From: Myxococcales bacterium UBA5297
GTDB taxonomy: Bacteria; Myxococcota; Myxococcia; Myxococcales; UBA5297
Direction of reading: 5' to 3'
Assembly: GCA_002408385.1 (NCBI GenBank)
Contig: DHSB01000099.1
Location: 34,385-98,384 of the forward strand
Length of the DNA stretch: 64,000 nt
Position 1 is the first letter of the stretch. Each line of letters starts with the position of its first letter. The position numbers and the translations under genes are program-made. Positions 8,987-18,014 of this stretch are shown piece by piece. The notes beneath the pieces are model-generated. The model searched no databases. It had not been told where the DNA came from and saw only the letters and a list, made by a program, of their open reading frames with translations.

Positions 8987-11629
8987 ATGACGGCTCCGAA
9001 CATCGCGTTGAAGGCATCCGAGCAAGCTGTCGAGCGGCCGCTCATCCTGCAGCTCGACGAGATCTCCCGTGACGACCTGCCCGAGGTGGGCGGCAAGGCC
9101 TGGTCGCTCGGCGAGCTCAGATCGGCGGGCTTCCCGGTGCCGACCGGATACGTGTTCACCGCCGAGGCGTTGCGGCGGTTCATCGAAGGCGCCGGGCTCG
9201 CCGGACAGGTCGCTGCCCTCGAGAAGCTCGCGGGGCAGGCCGGCGTTGAAGAGGCCTCGGAGCGGCTGCGCCGTTCGATCGCAGAGGCACCCGTCCCCGA
9301 GGAGCTAGCCCAGGCCGTCCTCGGCGCCTATGGCGAGCTCTTCAAGGGCACGCGCCCGGTCGCCGTCCGCTCGAGCGGCGCCAAAGAGGACCTGGACGAC
9401 GCGAGCTTCGCGGGACAGTACGAGACGGTGCTCAACGTCCGCGGGCGCGAAGCGCTGCTCTCGGCGCTCAAGCAGTGCTGGGCTTCGATGTGGAGCCCGC
9501 GGGTCCTCGGCTACGCCGCGAGCCGCGCGGGCGGCGCGGGCGAGCTGGGCATGGGCGTGGTGGTCCAGGAGATGATCGACGCCGACGTCTCCGGCGTGCT
9601 CTTCAGCGTCGACCCGCTCACCGGGCGCGAGGAGCAGATGGTGATCGAGGCGGTCTTCGGGCTCGGCGAGGCGCTCGTCTCGGGCAAGGCCAACGCCGAC
9701 CGCTTCGTGGTCACGGCGGCCGACGGCGCGGTCGTCTCCCGCGAGATCGCGATCAAGACCCGGAAGATCGTCTGCGTCGCCGGCGCGGTCGAGGGCAAGG
9801 GCACCCGCGAGGAGCCGGTCCCCGCCGACAGGGAGCACGCCGAGACGCTCTCGAGCGCCGAGCTGCATCGGCTGGCGGGGCTCGGCGCCGCGGTCCAGGA
9901 GCGGCTCGGCAGACCGGTCGACGTCGAGTGGGTGGTCGCCGACGGCGTGCCCTTCATCGTCCAGGCCCGGCCGATCACCAAGATCTCCTTCGCGCCCGAG
10001 CTCGGCGAGTGGACGACCGCGGACTTCCGCGACGGCGGCGTCTCCTCCGAGGTCTGCACGCCGTTCATGTGGTCGCTCTACGAGGCCGCCTTCGAGCTGT
10101 CGTTGCCCCGCTACCTGCGGGCCATCAAGCTGCTCGAGCCGGACTACCAGACCCACTGGACGCGCACCTTCTTCGCCCGGCCTTATTGGAGCCTGACCGA
10201 GACCAAGCGCGTGATGACCAAGGTCCCCGGCTTCAACGAGCGCAACTTCGACAAGGACCTCGGCGTCGACGTGCACTACGAGGGCGAGGGCCTGAAGACG
10301 CCGGTGACGCCGCGGACGGTGGCCCGGGCAATCCCCGTCCTCTTCGCGCTGCGGCGCGAGTACCGGCGCCAGCTCGAGCGGGCCCGGTCGTTCAAGGAGA
10401 GCTTCGAGACCTTCAAGCGCCCCTTCGAGCTGTCCGACGAGGAGCTTCGCGCGCTGCCCTCCGAAGGCTTCGCGGCGCGGTATGGCGAGGTGATCGAGCA
10501 GCTCCACCTGCGCACCGAGACCACCTACTTCTCGACCATCTTCAACACCTCCAACGCGATGCTCGACTTCAAGGTCCAGCTCGCGAAGGCCGAGAAGGCC
10601 GCGGGCGAGAAGCTCGACGTGCTCACCCTGGTTGGCGGACTCGAGGACCTGGCGCACCTGCGGCCTATCCAGGACATGCACGATCAGTTGGGCCGCCTGC
10701 ACCGCGAGAAGAAGCCGGTCGACGGCCAGCTCGTCTGGGCCTTCGCCAACCGCTGGCGCCACAAGAGCCAGCGCGAGCTCGACCTCCGGGTCCCGCGCTG
10801 GAACGAGGATCTCGAGCACGTGCGCGGCCTGCTCGAGCAGGGGCTCGCGGGCTACAGCGAGAGTCGAAACCCGCGCGAGGCGACGCGCCAGCAGCACGAG
10901 AAGTTCCTCGCCGTCCGCCGCCGGGCTCTGCGCGCGCTGCGGCTGCGGCCGTGGGACCAGCGCTCGTTTGCGCAGGCACTCGACCTCATCCGCACCTTCG
11001 CCTGGTGGCGCGAGGAGATGCGCGAGCACTCGTCGTACGCCTACTTCCTGGTGCGGCGCTGGACGCTCGAAGCCGGCCGCAGGCTCGCCGAAGCGGGCTT
11101 GCTCGAAGACGCCGAGGACGTCTGGTTCCTGCGCCGCGAAGAGGTGATTCGGGCCCTGCGCGGCGAGCTCTCGGCGGAAGAGGCCCAGCGGCTCGCCAGG
11201 GCGGGCCGGCGGATGATGCAGTCGTTCCGCAACTTCAAGAACCCCAACGAGATCGGCTCGCGCCACCGCTTCGCCGAGCGCGCGGTCGCGCCGCTCCCCG
11301 GCGCCACCGTGCTCAAGGGCACTGCGGCGTCGCCCGGTCGCGCCAAGGGACGGGCGCGGGTCGCGCGCAACCTCGCCGAGGCGAGCGGGATCGAAGCCGG
11401 CGAGATCCTCGTCGCCGTCTTCACCGATCCCGGCTGGACCCCGCTGATGGGCCGCATCGGCGGCGTCGTCACCGAGAACGGCGGCGTGCTCTGCCACGCG
11501 GCGGTCGTCTCCCGCGAATACGGCATCCCCGCGGTGCTCGCGATTCCCGACGTGACCTCGCGGATCAAGGACGGTGACGAAGTGCTGGTCGACGGGACCT
11601 CGGGGACGGTCGAAGTCGCGCCGGGCTGA
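8987..11629 (+). CDS. PEP-synthase/rifampicin-phosphotransferase-like dikinase
   Basis: An 880-residue enzyme with an N-terminal ATP-grasp domain of the PPDK_N type (EVGGKAWSLGEL, VAVRSSGAKEDLDDASFAGQ, SGVLFSVDPLTG, IVQARPIT up to about residue 335), a long helical middle region, and a C-terminal swivelling phosphohistidine domain (GTAASPGRAKG, then NGGVLCHAAVVSREYGIPAV; catalytic H837). There is no C-terminal PEP-binding barrel, so it is built like rifampicin phosphotransferase, which moves the ATP beta-phosphate onto a small molecule. The substrate is unknown. A second, divergent member lies at 13781-16357. ATG 8987 is chosen over GTG 8969. Its stop is adjacent to the end of the convergent acyltransferase gene. 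Confidence 0.85.
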   Translation: MTAPNIALKASEQAVERPLILQLDEISRDDLPEVGGKAWSLGELRSAGFPVPTGYVFTAEALRRFIEGAGLAGQVAALEKLAGQAGVEEASERLRRSIAEAPVPEELAQAVLGAYGELFKGTRPVAVRSSGAKEDLDDASFAGQYETVLNVRGREALLSALKQCWASMWSPRVLGYAASRAGGAGELGMGVVVQEMIDADVSGVLFSVDPLTGREEQMVIEAVFGLGEALVSGKANADRFVVTAADGAVVSREIAIKTRKIVCVAGAVEGKGTREEPVPADREHAETLSSAELHRLAGLGAAVQERLGRPVDVEWVVADGVPFIVQARPITKISFAPELGEWTTADFRDGGVSSEVCTPFMWSLYEAAFELSLPRYLRAIKLLEPDYQTHWTRTFFARPYWSLTETKRVMTKVPGFNERNFDKDLGVDVHYEGEGLKTPVTPRTVARAIPVLFALRREYRRQLERARSFKESFETFKRPFELSDEELRALPSEGFAARYGEVIEQLHLRTETTYFSTIFNTSNAMLDFKVQLAKAEKAAGEKLDVLTLVGGLEDLAHLRPIQDMHDQLGRLHREKKPVDGQLVWAFANRWRHKSQRELDLRVPRWNEDLEHVRGLLEQGLAGYSESRNPREATRQQHEKFLAVRRRALRALRLRPWDQRSFAQALDLIRTFAWWREEMREHSSYAYFLVRRWTLEAGRRLAEAGLLEDAEDVWFLRREEVIRALRGELSAEEAQRLARAGRRMMQSFRNFKNPNEIGSRHRFAERAVAPLPGATVLKGTAASPGRAKGRARVARNLAEASGIEAGEILVAVFTDPGWTPLMGRIGGVVTENGGVLCHAAVVSREYGIPAVLAIPDVTSRIKDGDEVLVDGTSGTVEVAPG

Positions 11630-12739
11630 TCAGAGCGGCCGTCCGTAGAGCTCGTACCTGCGGCTCGGCGGCGAGACGCGCTCGAAGATGCGGAAGCCTT
11701 CGTCGACGAGGGCGACCACACAGCGGTCGTGCCCGTCGGCGAGCGAGTTGCGGACCATCTCGGCCAGCAGGAACTGCGCGGCGCCGATGCTGCGCACCTC
11801 CGGCCGCAGGGCGATGGTGTGGTACACGGCGCGCTTCGGTCGCACCCCGCTCGCGAGCCAGCGGCCCCAACCCGACGCCTCGCCCCGCAGGGCGCGCACC
11901 TCGGCGGCATAGTCCGGGTAGTAGTAGGCGAGCCCGGCGTCCGCTCCGCTGTGCGCGTCGACGAGCACCCCGAGGCTGCGGGGGCTCATCACCGCCAGCA
12001 GGCCGGCGAAGCCCTCGACCAGCTCCGCGGAGTCGAGCGCGGCGTAGCCGAGGTGCCCGCTCCAGGCGGCGTCGAGCAGCGTGTGGAGGCGGCCGAGCAC
12101 CGCTCCGCGGTCGGCGCCGTCCGTGGTCTCGACACGGTAGTCGCCGCGCTTGCGGACCCTCTCCTCACCGCCCGAGATCGCGTCGAGGAGCCGCTCTATC
12201 TGCGGAAGCTGCCAGTCGAAGCTGCGCCAGGTGTGCAGGCGCTGGAAGCCGCTGTCGGCGAAGAGCCGGGGGTAGTAGGGCGGGTTGCGCGGCTCGAGGA
12301 GAAACGGCTCTTGCTCGAAGCCTTCGACGAGCAGCCGATGCGCGCGGTGCGCGCCGCCGTTCATCGGCCCGCTCGCGAAGCGCGCGCCCCGCGCCCGGAG
12401 CCAGTCGAACGCCGCCGCGAACAAGGCCCGCGCGACCTGTCGATCGTCGATCGACTCGAAGTGGCCGACCTGTCCGAGCGGCGTGTCGTCGGCCGCGAGG
12501 AGGCGCGGGTTGAGGAGCGCGGCACAGCGGCCGACGACCTCGTCGCCGTCCATCGCCACGAAGGCCTGCAGCCCGGCATAGGCGCGAAAGGCCGACTTGC
12601 CGACCAGGTCGGCCGCGACGCTTTCCCTCATCGGCTCGATCCAGCGCGGGTCGTCGGCGTAGACCCGGCGCGGCAGGTCTACGAAGCGTTCGAGGTTCGC
12701 GGAGTCCGCGGGATCGACGGCGACGAGGCTTGGGGCCAC
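11630..12739 (-). CDS. GNAT-fold acyltransferase, YghO-like
   Basis: A 369-residue soluble protein. Its N-terminus (FVDLPRRVYADDPRWIEPM) and the following GRCAALLNPRLL and VGHFESIDD segments match a family of double-GNAT-like proteins that includes E. coli YghO. The acyl donor and acceptor are unknown. GTG start at 12739. It lies 17 nt after the phosphatidylserine decarboxylase gene and is probably in one transcript with it and the dikinase at 13781-16357, hinting at a lipid-related task (inference). Confidence 0.7.
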   Translation of the reverse strand: MAPSLVAVDPADSANLERFVDLPRRVYADDPRWIEPMRESVAADLVGKSAFRAYAGLQAFVAMDGDEVVGRCAALLNPRLLAADDTPLGQVGHFESIDDRQVARALFAAAFDWLRARGARFASGPMNGGAHRAHRLLVEGFEQEPFLLEPRNPPYYPRLFADSGFQRLHTWRSFDWQLPQIERLLDAISGGEERVRKRGDYRVETTDGADRGAVLGRLHTLLDAAWSGHLGYAALDSAELVEGFAGLLAVMSPRSLGVLVDAHSGADAGLAYYYPDYAAEVRALRGEASGWGRWLASGVRPKRAVYHTIALRPEVRSIGAAQFLLAEMVRNSLADGHDRCVVALVDEGFRIFERVSPPSRRYELYGRPL

Positions 12740-12756
12740 TGGCTTCTCCTACAGCT

Positions 12757-13728
12757 TCAGGGAGCCTCGCCGATGCGCGTTCCCATCTTCACTCGCGTCT
12801 CGAGGCCGGCGGCGCTCGCTTCTATCAGGTCGGCGTCGAGGCACAGGCGCCCCGGCTCGAGCAGCAGCACGACGGTCGAGCCGCCGAAGCGGAAGTAGCC
12901 CTTCTCCTGGCCCCGAGTGACCGGGCCGGGCGCGTAGGTCTGCACGATGGTCCCGACCAGCATCGCGCCGACCTCGACGATGGCGAGCTGTCCGAAGCCG
13001 CGGCTCGAGATCCAGGTCACCTCGCGCTTGTTGTGAAGGCTCTGCGAGCCGGCGTCGAGCGCGATGGCGTGCACCGACTCGAGCGGTCCGCGGATGGGCC
13101 GCGCGTTGCCGGCCTCGCCGCCGTCGGGGAAGTGGAAGCGGTGGTAGTCGGCCGGGGCGAGGCGCACGACGACGGCCGTCCCGTCGCGAAAGCGCGAGGC
13201 CGCCTCGCGGTCTCCAAGCAACTCGTCGAGGTCCACGCTGCAGCCCTTCACGCGCAGCCGCACGCCGTCGAGTCGCGGGTAGACGAGCACGCGGCCGTCG
13301 GCAGGGAACACGAGGACCCGGGGATCGGGATCGACCGGACGCACGCCGGGCTTGAGCCTCCGGGTGAAGAAGTCATCGAGCGAGCGGTAGGCCTCGAGCG
13401 GCAGCTCGGCCTCACTCGCGTCGATGCCCAGGCCGGCGACGAAGTCGGGGATACGCCTGCGGCTCGCGCCGCGCCGCTGCAACAGGCCGTAGAGCCGGCT
13501 CACCGCTCGACGTCGCAAGCCCGTCCGCAGCAGGCCGCCGCGCCGCGTCTCGTAGAGGAAGTGCAGGGCGTCGGCGCCGAAGACCCGCTCGTAACCGAGC
13601 TCGCCGGTCTCCCGGTCGCGGTAGCGGACGGTGTTCGTCGCTTCGCCGCGAGTCCCACCTCGGGAGCGCTTGCTTTCATCGGACCCTCCTCTCAAAGCGG
13701 CGTGGTGCCTCAATGGCCGGGGCCTCAT
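12757..13728 (-). CDS. psd: Phosphatidylserine decarboxylase
   Basis: A pyruvoyl enzyme that decarboxylates phosphatidylserine (or an analogue) to the ethanolamine lipid. Recognisable parts are VRYRDRETGELGYERVFG, SLDDFFTRRLKPGVRP, VFPADGRVL, RLAPADYHRFHFPDGG, VGAMLVGTIVQTY, and the self-cleavage motif FRFGGSTVVLLLE (canonical LGST, here GGST). Cleavage before the Ser yields the pyruvoyl alpha chain. The start is doubtful: in-frame starts are ATG 13728 or TTG 13695, while the best ribosome-binding site (GAGGAGGG) serves ATG 13679 in another frame, so one base may have been lost near the 5' end. It acts after the PssA-like enzyme. Confidence 0.85.
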   Translation of the reverse strand: MRPRPLRHHAALRGGSDESKRSRGGTRGEATNTVRYRDRETGELGYERVFGADALHFLYETRRGGLLRTGLRRRAVSRLYGLLQRRGASRRRIPDFVAGLGIDASEAELPLEAYRSLDDFFTRRLKPGVRPVDPDPRVLVFPADGRVLVYPRLDGVRLRVKGCSVDLDELLGDREAASRFRDGTAVVVRLAPADYHRFHFPDGGEAGNARPIRGPLESVHAIALDAGSQSLHNKREVTWISSRGFGQLAIVEVGAMLVGTIVQTYAPGPVTRGQEKGYFRFGGSTVVLLLEPGRLCLDADLIEASAAGLETRVKMGTRIGEAP

Positions 13729-13736
13729 GCTGCGCC

Positions 13737-13756
13737 GGGCGTATTGCCATACGCCC
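13737..13756. repeat. Short dispersed palindrome
   Basis: GGGCGTATTGCCATACGCCC is a near-perfect 20-bp palindrome followed by CTACC. A sister copy (GGGCGCATTGCAATGCGCCC followed by CTGCC) lies at 35797-35816. It sits between the dikinase stop and the decarboxylase start and may form a hairpin in the transcript. Confidence 0.7.
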
Positions 13757-13780
13757 CTACCTACTCGCGCCGACGACTCA

Positions 13781-16357
13781 TCAGGCCGCGTCCATCGCCA
13801 CGTCCCCGACCCTCTCGATGGCGCCGCTGTCGCCGTCGATCTCGATGAGCTCGCCATCGCTCAGCAACTTGGTCGCGTCGGTCGCCCCGACGACGGCGGG
13901 GATCTTCAGCTCGCGCCCGACTATCGCGGTGTGGCTCAGCAGGCTGCCCTTTTCGCTGAGCAGGCCGGCGCACTGGGACATCAGGAAGATCCAGGCCGGG
14001 TCGGTCGAGCGGGTTACCAGGATGCGCGATGGCAGGTCGGCGACCTTGAGCGCCTCGCGGGGATCCCGGACGACGAGCGCCCGTCCACGCGCCTTGCCCG
14101 GCGACGCGCCGACGCCGCGCAGCACGCCGGGCTCGGGCTGCGCGGCCGGCCTCGTCGGGATCAGGAAGTAGGGCTCGGCGTCGTCGTCGCAGTGGCAGAA
14201 GCGCTCGGGATACTCGATGCGCTGCGCGTCCCAGCCGCGGCGGCGCTCGATCTCCTCGCGCAGCGCGCCGATCTCGACGGTCCCGTCGCGATACGACTCG
14301 AGCAGCGGCAGGTTGAGCGCGAAGAAATCGCGGCGCGCGAAGGCACCGAAGAGCTCGGGTCGCTCAGACTTCAGCTTCTCTCCGAGGGCGAGCACGCAGC
14401 GACGCACGAAGCCGTAGTAGCGGCCGCGCAGCAGGCGGGTGGACTCGCGCGCCCGGATGGTCTTCTCGGTGTAGCCCAGCAGCACCTTCATCCACGGGCG
14501 GTCGAGGGGCCGCACCGCCGACAGATCGAGGCCGCGCTCGCCGCCGTCGACCGCCGCGACCTCGGGCGGCGGCACGCGCCGGGGGTCGAAGTAGAAGCGC
14601 AGCAGCTCGACGAACCCGCGCGGCGACTGGTGGAAGGTCATGCACTCGAGCTTGAGCTCCTCGAAGGCGCGGTCGCCGAACTCGAGCAGGTAGGCGTCGA
14701 TGCGCGTCACCTCGTCGGCGAAGCCGGCCGCGGCGAGCGCGTCAAAGACGCCTTCGAGGTCAGGGTCGTCGGGCCGGGAGGCGACGTAGTCGTCGAGGAG
14801 CTCCACGAAGCGCTCGTTCGACCGGAGCCGCGCCGCGAGCCTCGAGAGGTCGCGCACCGCGCGCATCGAGTCGACTCCGCGCCGGGTGCGCAGCAGCGGC
14901 GCGAGCCGCTCCTCGGTCAGCCCCGAGCGCCCGAGCACTTTGGCGAGCGCCTTGAGCCCGACCATGACCAGGAAGTCGTTCACCGCAGTCAGGCCCCAGC
15001 CGCGCACGCTCGCGATGGTCTCGAGCAGGAAGGCCGCGGCCGCCTTGGAATCGGCGCAGGCCTCGAGGCGGCGGTCGAGCCCGTCGAGGGTGAGCGTCGC
15101 CTCGCGGCAGAAGCGGTCGAAGACCGCGGTGTGCCGGGCGATGACGCGGGCGAGGCCTGCGCTGATGCGCGCGCGCTCGAGCCACGAGGAGGCGGAGAGC
15201 GCCGAGCCGATGTCGCCGCCCTGGCTCGCCCCGCCGATCATCTGATGCCAGGCCTTCAGGTTCTTCTCGCCGCCGGGCAGGAAGGCCAGCACCGAGTAGT
15301 AGCTGTCGAGGTGGTAGTAGAGGTGGCCCGCGTGCTCGCGCACCAGCGTGTCGAGCAGCGGTTGCAGCTCGCGCAGCCGCTCGGGCGTCGCGCCGACCAG
15401 CTCCAGCGCCTCGCCGAACACCTTGGTGTAGACGCGGGTCACGAAGCTCGCGGTCATCGGGCTGACGACGCCGGGGTAGCTCTCGCAGAGGTTGGTGTCG
15501 GCGTACCAGTGCAGCCGGCCGTGAGGCTGCGTTATCGCCCGCGCCTGCAGGAGGTGCAGCGTGCCCGCGCCGTCGAGCGCCCACTCGACGTCGCACGGCA
15601 GGCCCATCCGCGCCTCGATGGCGAGGACCTGCTTCGACAGCTCGACGAGCTTCTCGGGCGAGAGCGCCGGTGCGTTCGCGACGCCCTTCGGAACCGGCTC
15701 GAGCCGCACCGCCTTGGTCGCGGGATCGAAGGCGACGCGGCTCGTCTTGGTGCGGATCTCCTCCTTCCAGACGCGGCCAAAGCGGTCGACCCAGTGCGCG
15801 TCGACCTCGACCTGGCCGCCGACGATCCCCTCACCGAGCCCGAGGCCGGCCTCGACATAGACGAGCGAGGAGGAGAGGGACGGCGAGCGGCTGAAGGCGA
15901 CGCCGCTGGCGACCGGCTCGACCATCGCCTGCACGACCACGGCGACGCGCGGCGCCGACCTCTGACCCGCCTTCTGCTCGAGATAGGCGCGGGCCCGCTC
16001 GGACTCGAGCGAACGGAAGCAGTCGACGATGCGCGCGGGGACTTCGGCCGCCGGCACGTGGAGGAACGACTCGAGGATGCCGGCGAAGCTCGCGCTCTCG
16101 CCGTCCTCGAGGGTCATGCTGCTGCGCACCGCAAACGACGAGGCATTCCAGCCCGCGATTTCGGCCAAGAGCGCGGTGACGAGCTCCTGCGACAGCTCGC
16201 CGCTCGTCTTCCATCGATCGAACGCCTCGGTGGTGACGACGCCGAAGCGCGGCACCGGGAAGGACCAGTCGACGAGTCGGCGAAGGTGAAAGGCCTTTCC
16301 ACCGACCTCTTCGCGGGTCCAGCCGTGCGGTGCGGAATGCGGGAGCCAAAGCGCCAT
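13781..16357 (-). CDS. Second rifampicin-phosphotransferase-like dikinase
   Basis: An 858-residue paralogue-like enzyme with the same three parts: ATP-grasp (EVGGKAFHLRRL, FAVRSSMTLEDGESASFAG, SGVAFSRSPSL, LLQARAIT near residue 285), a helical middle domain, and the phosphohistidine domain (GVGASPGKARGRALV, EKGSLLSHTAIVGRELKIPAV; catalytic H809). It has no PEP-binding barrel. ATG 16357 (MALWLPHSAPHGW) is preferred over further-upstream starts. It is the first gene of a minus-strand set with phosphatidylserine decarboxylase and the YghO-like protein. Two such enzymes flanking lipid head-group genes is unusual; the substrate is unknown. Confidence 0.85.
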   Translation of the reverse strand: MALWLPHSAPHGWTREEVGGKAFHLRRLVDWSFPVPRFGVVTTEAFDRWKTSGELSQELVTALLAEIAGWNASSFAVRSSMTLEDGESASFAGILESFLHVPAAEVPARIVDCFRSLESERARAYLEQKAGQRSAPRVAVVVQAMVEPVASGVAFSRSPSLSSSLVYVEAGLGLGEGIVGGQVEVDAHWVDRFGRVWKEEIRTKTSRVAFDPATKAVRLEPVPKGVANAPALSPEKLVELSKQVLAIEARMGLPCDVEWALDGAGTLHLLQARAITQPHGRLHWYADTNLCESYPGVVSPMTASFVTRVYTKVFGEALELVGATPERLRELQPLLDTLVREHAGHLYYHLDSYYSVLAFLPGGEKNLKAWHQMIGGASQGGDIGSALSASSWLERARISAGLARVIARHTAVFDRFCREATLTLDGLDRRLEACADSKAAAAFLLETIASVRGWGLTAVNDFLVMVGLKALAKVLGRSGLTEERLAPLLRTRRGVDSMRAVRDLSRLAARLRSNERFVELLDDYVASRPDDPDLEGVFDALAAAGFADEVTRIDAYLLEFGDRAFEELKLECMTFHQSPRGFVELLRFYFDPRRVPPPEVAAVDGGERGLDLSAVRPLDRPWMKVLLGYTEKTIRARESTRLLRGRYYGFVRRCVLALGEKLKSERPELFGAFARRDFFALNLPLLESYRDGTVEIGALREEIERRRGWDAQRIEYPERFCHCDDDAEPYFLIPTRPAAQPEPGVLRGVGASPGKARGRALVVRDPREALKVADLPSRILVTRSTDPAWIFLMSQCAGLLSEKGSLLSHTAIVGRELKIPAVVGATDATKLLSDGELIEIDGDSGAIERVGDVAMDAA

Positions 16358-16506
16358 CGAGAATCCTGCCGCCCCCCGGCTCAAATCGTTGGAAAGGGCG
16401 AGGATAGCCGCTCTCGGGAGCGAGCCCCGAGTTTATGGGCCGAAGCGTCACGTCAGCTCGCCTGCCGGCAGGGCGGGCTGCCGAGCGACCAGTGGTGGTC
16501 GAGCCG

Positions 16507-17628
16507 CTACTCCTTCTCGATTGCGAAGTCGGCGATGGTGCAGTTGACCTCGGTCTTCGTGCTGCTGTCGTCGAAGACGGAGAGGGTCATCCGCGCCGCA
16601 TCGGCGAAGAACGAGACCCGGTTCTGGTCCTTGCTGCCGTCCTGGGCGACGCCGAGAGAGCGCGAGGGCTGGTCGCCGAACTGGACGCGAAAGTCGAGGC
16701 CGGTGACGTCGGCGTCGGTCAGCTTCCAGCTTCGGGAGGTGTAGCCGGTGCGGCAGTCGCCGACGGTGATCTCCTTCTCGACGCGCTTGCACCTTCCGGT
16801 AGCGAGGAAACGGTACGCGGCGCCCTTCTCGAGCCCGGTGATCAGGAAGCGGGTGCGGCCATGCCGGCCGATGCTGCCGGGCAAGCCGCGCAGCGATCCG
16901 TCGCCGAGGTCGTGCGCACGGAGGCCCTCCTGTGGAGCGTCAGTGTCGGGCTTTCGCGGCTCGTCCTCGTCGTCATCTGCCTCGTCGTCTTCTTCCCCAT
17001 CGTCGTCGCGGGCCGCTTGGTCCTCCTTCGCCGCTTCGAGCGCCGCTTGCGCGCGCGCCCGAGCCCTCGCCTCGAGCTTCGCCTGCGCCTCTCGTCGTTG
17101 CTCGCGGAGACGGAGCGCCTCTTCGCTCTGCTCGAGCAAGGGCGCAACTTGCTGGGCGAGCTCCGGATGCTCGGCGAGCGGCGTGAGGGCCCGCCGGACG
17201 ACGTCGTGGTCTTGCTCTTGCGCGGCGAGCTTCCCGCGCAACAGCCAGGCGCGTGGCGACTGCTCGGCCGAGCGTTTCGCCATGATCCGCTCGAGCACCG
17301 CCGCGGCCTCCCCGCGCTGCTGGGCGGCGGCGAGCCACTCGGCGTGGGCGAGCAGGACTTGGTCGTCGTCGGGGGCGAGGCGGGCTGCGAGCGAGGAGAA
17401 CGAGAGCGCGAGGAGGGGGTCGGCCTCACCGCATCGGGCAGCGCCGCGGGTGACGGCGCGGGCGGCCTCGTTGTTTGCGGCGGAAGGGGAGGCGTCGATC
17501 TTCGAGACGAGCAGGAAGGCCTCGTCGCACTTGCAGTCGCCGAGCAGCTTGAGGAGCTGGTCGAGCGTTGTGCCCGAAGTTGCCGCGGTGAGGCAGAGAC
17601 CGAGGGACAGAAGGGCGAGCCGTTTCAC
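16507..17628 (-). CDS. Exported hypothetical protein with acidic linker
   Basis: A 373-residue protein with a signal peptide (GTG start, MKRLALLSLGLCLTAATSG). The N-terminal half is helical and reads like tetratricopeptide-type repeats (PDDDQVLLAHAEWLAAAQQRGEAAAVLERI, SPRAWLLRGKLAAQEQDHDVVRRAL). A coiled-coil/Ala-rich stretch is followed by a very acidic linker (DDDGEEDDEADDDEDE) and a C-terminal beta-type domain of about 130 residues (TRFLITGLEKGAAYRFLATGRC, VNCTIADFAIEKE). Cysteines suggest disulfides. Family not recognised; location periplasm or cell surface. Confidence 0.75.
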   Translation of the reverse strand: MKRLALLSLGLCLTAATSGTTLDQLLKLLGDCKCDEAFLLVSKIDASPSAANNEAARAVTRGAARCGEADPLLALSFSSLAARLAPDDDQVLLAHAEWLAAAQQRGEAAAVLERIMAKRSAEQSPRAWLLRGKLAAQEQDHDVVRRALTPLAEHPELAQQVAPLLEQSEEALRLREQRREAQAKLEARARARAQAALEAAKEDQAARDDDGEEDDEADDDEDEPRKPDTDAPQEGLRAHDLGDGSLRGLPGSIGRHGRTRFLITGLEKGAAYRFLATGRCKRVEKEITVGDCRTGYTSRSWKLTDADVTGLDFRVQFGDQPSRSLGVAQDGSKDQNRVSFFADAARMTLSVFDDSSTKTEVNCTIADFAIEKE

Positions 17629-18014
17629 GGGGCGCTCCGGGCACAGGGCGAGAGGGGCCAAAGGCGGCGAAGGTCAGCGCTCGGTCGCGCGAAGACGCGT
17701 GATCTGGCTGCCCGACCTGATGCGCGGCTCCCACCGTATTAGAGCGCGCGGATTCGGTCCACGCGAGGGTTCACGCCGAGTCGGGCGGCGGGGAATCAGC
17801 GAGGTGCCTGCCGAGATCGGCGTGCGGCGATTAGCGGCTGACGCAATGCTTCAGCTTGCCTTCGGGGACGAGACCGTGGCCGGTTCGATACGCCGCGGCT
17901 CGGGCTCGTCGGTCGTCGCAAAGCTGACTGCAACGAGCTCAATGCCCGGTCGCGCCTCCTCGCGCGAGGCGACCGACAGGCTGCCGCGAGGCGGTGAGCC
18001 AAAGGCGGGGTTGT
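17629..18014. other. Intergenic region, no gene seen
   Basis: About 385 nt lie between two minus-strand genes, one starting at 17628 and one ending at 18015. It must hold the promoter of the exported protein gene. No ORF with coding character and no clear repeat was seen. Confidence 0.5.
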
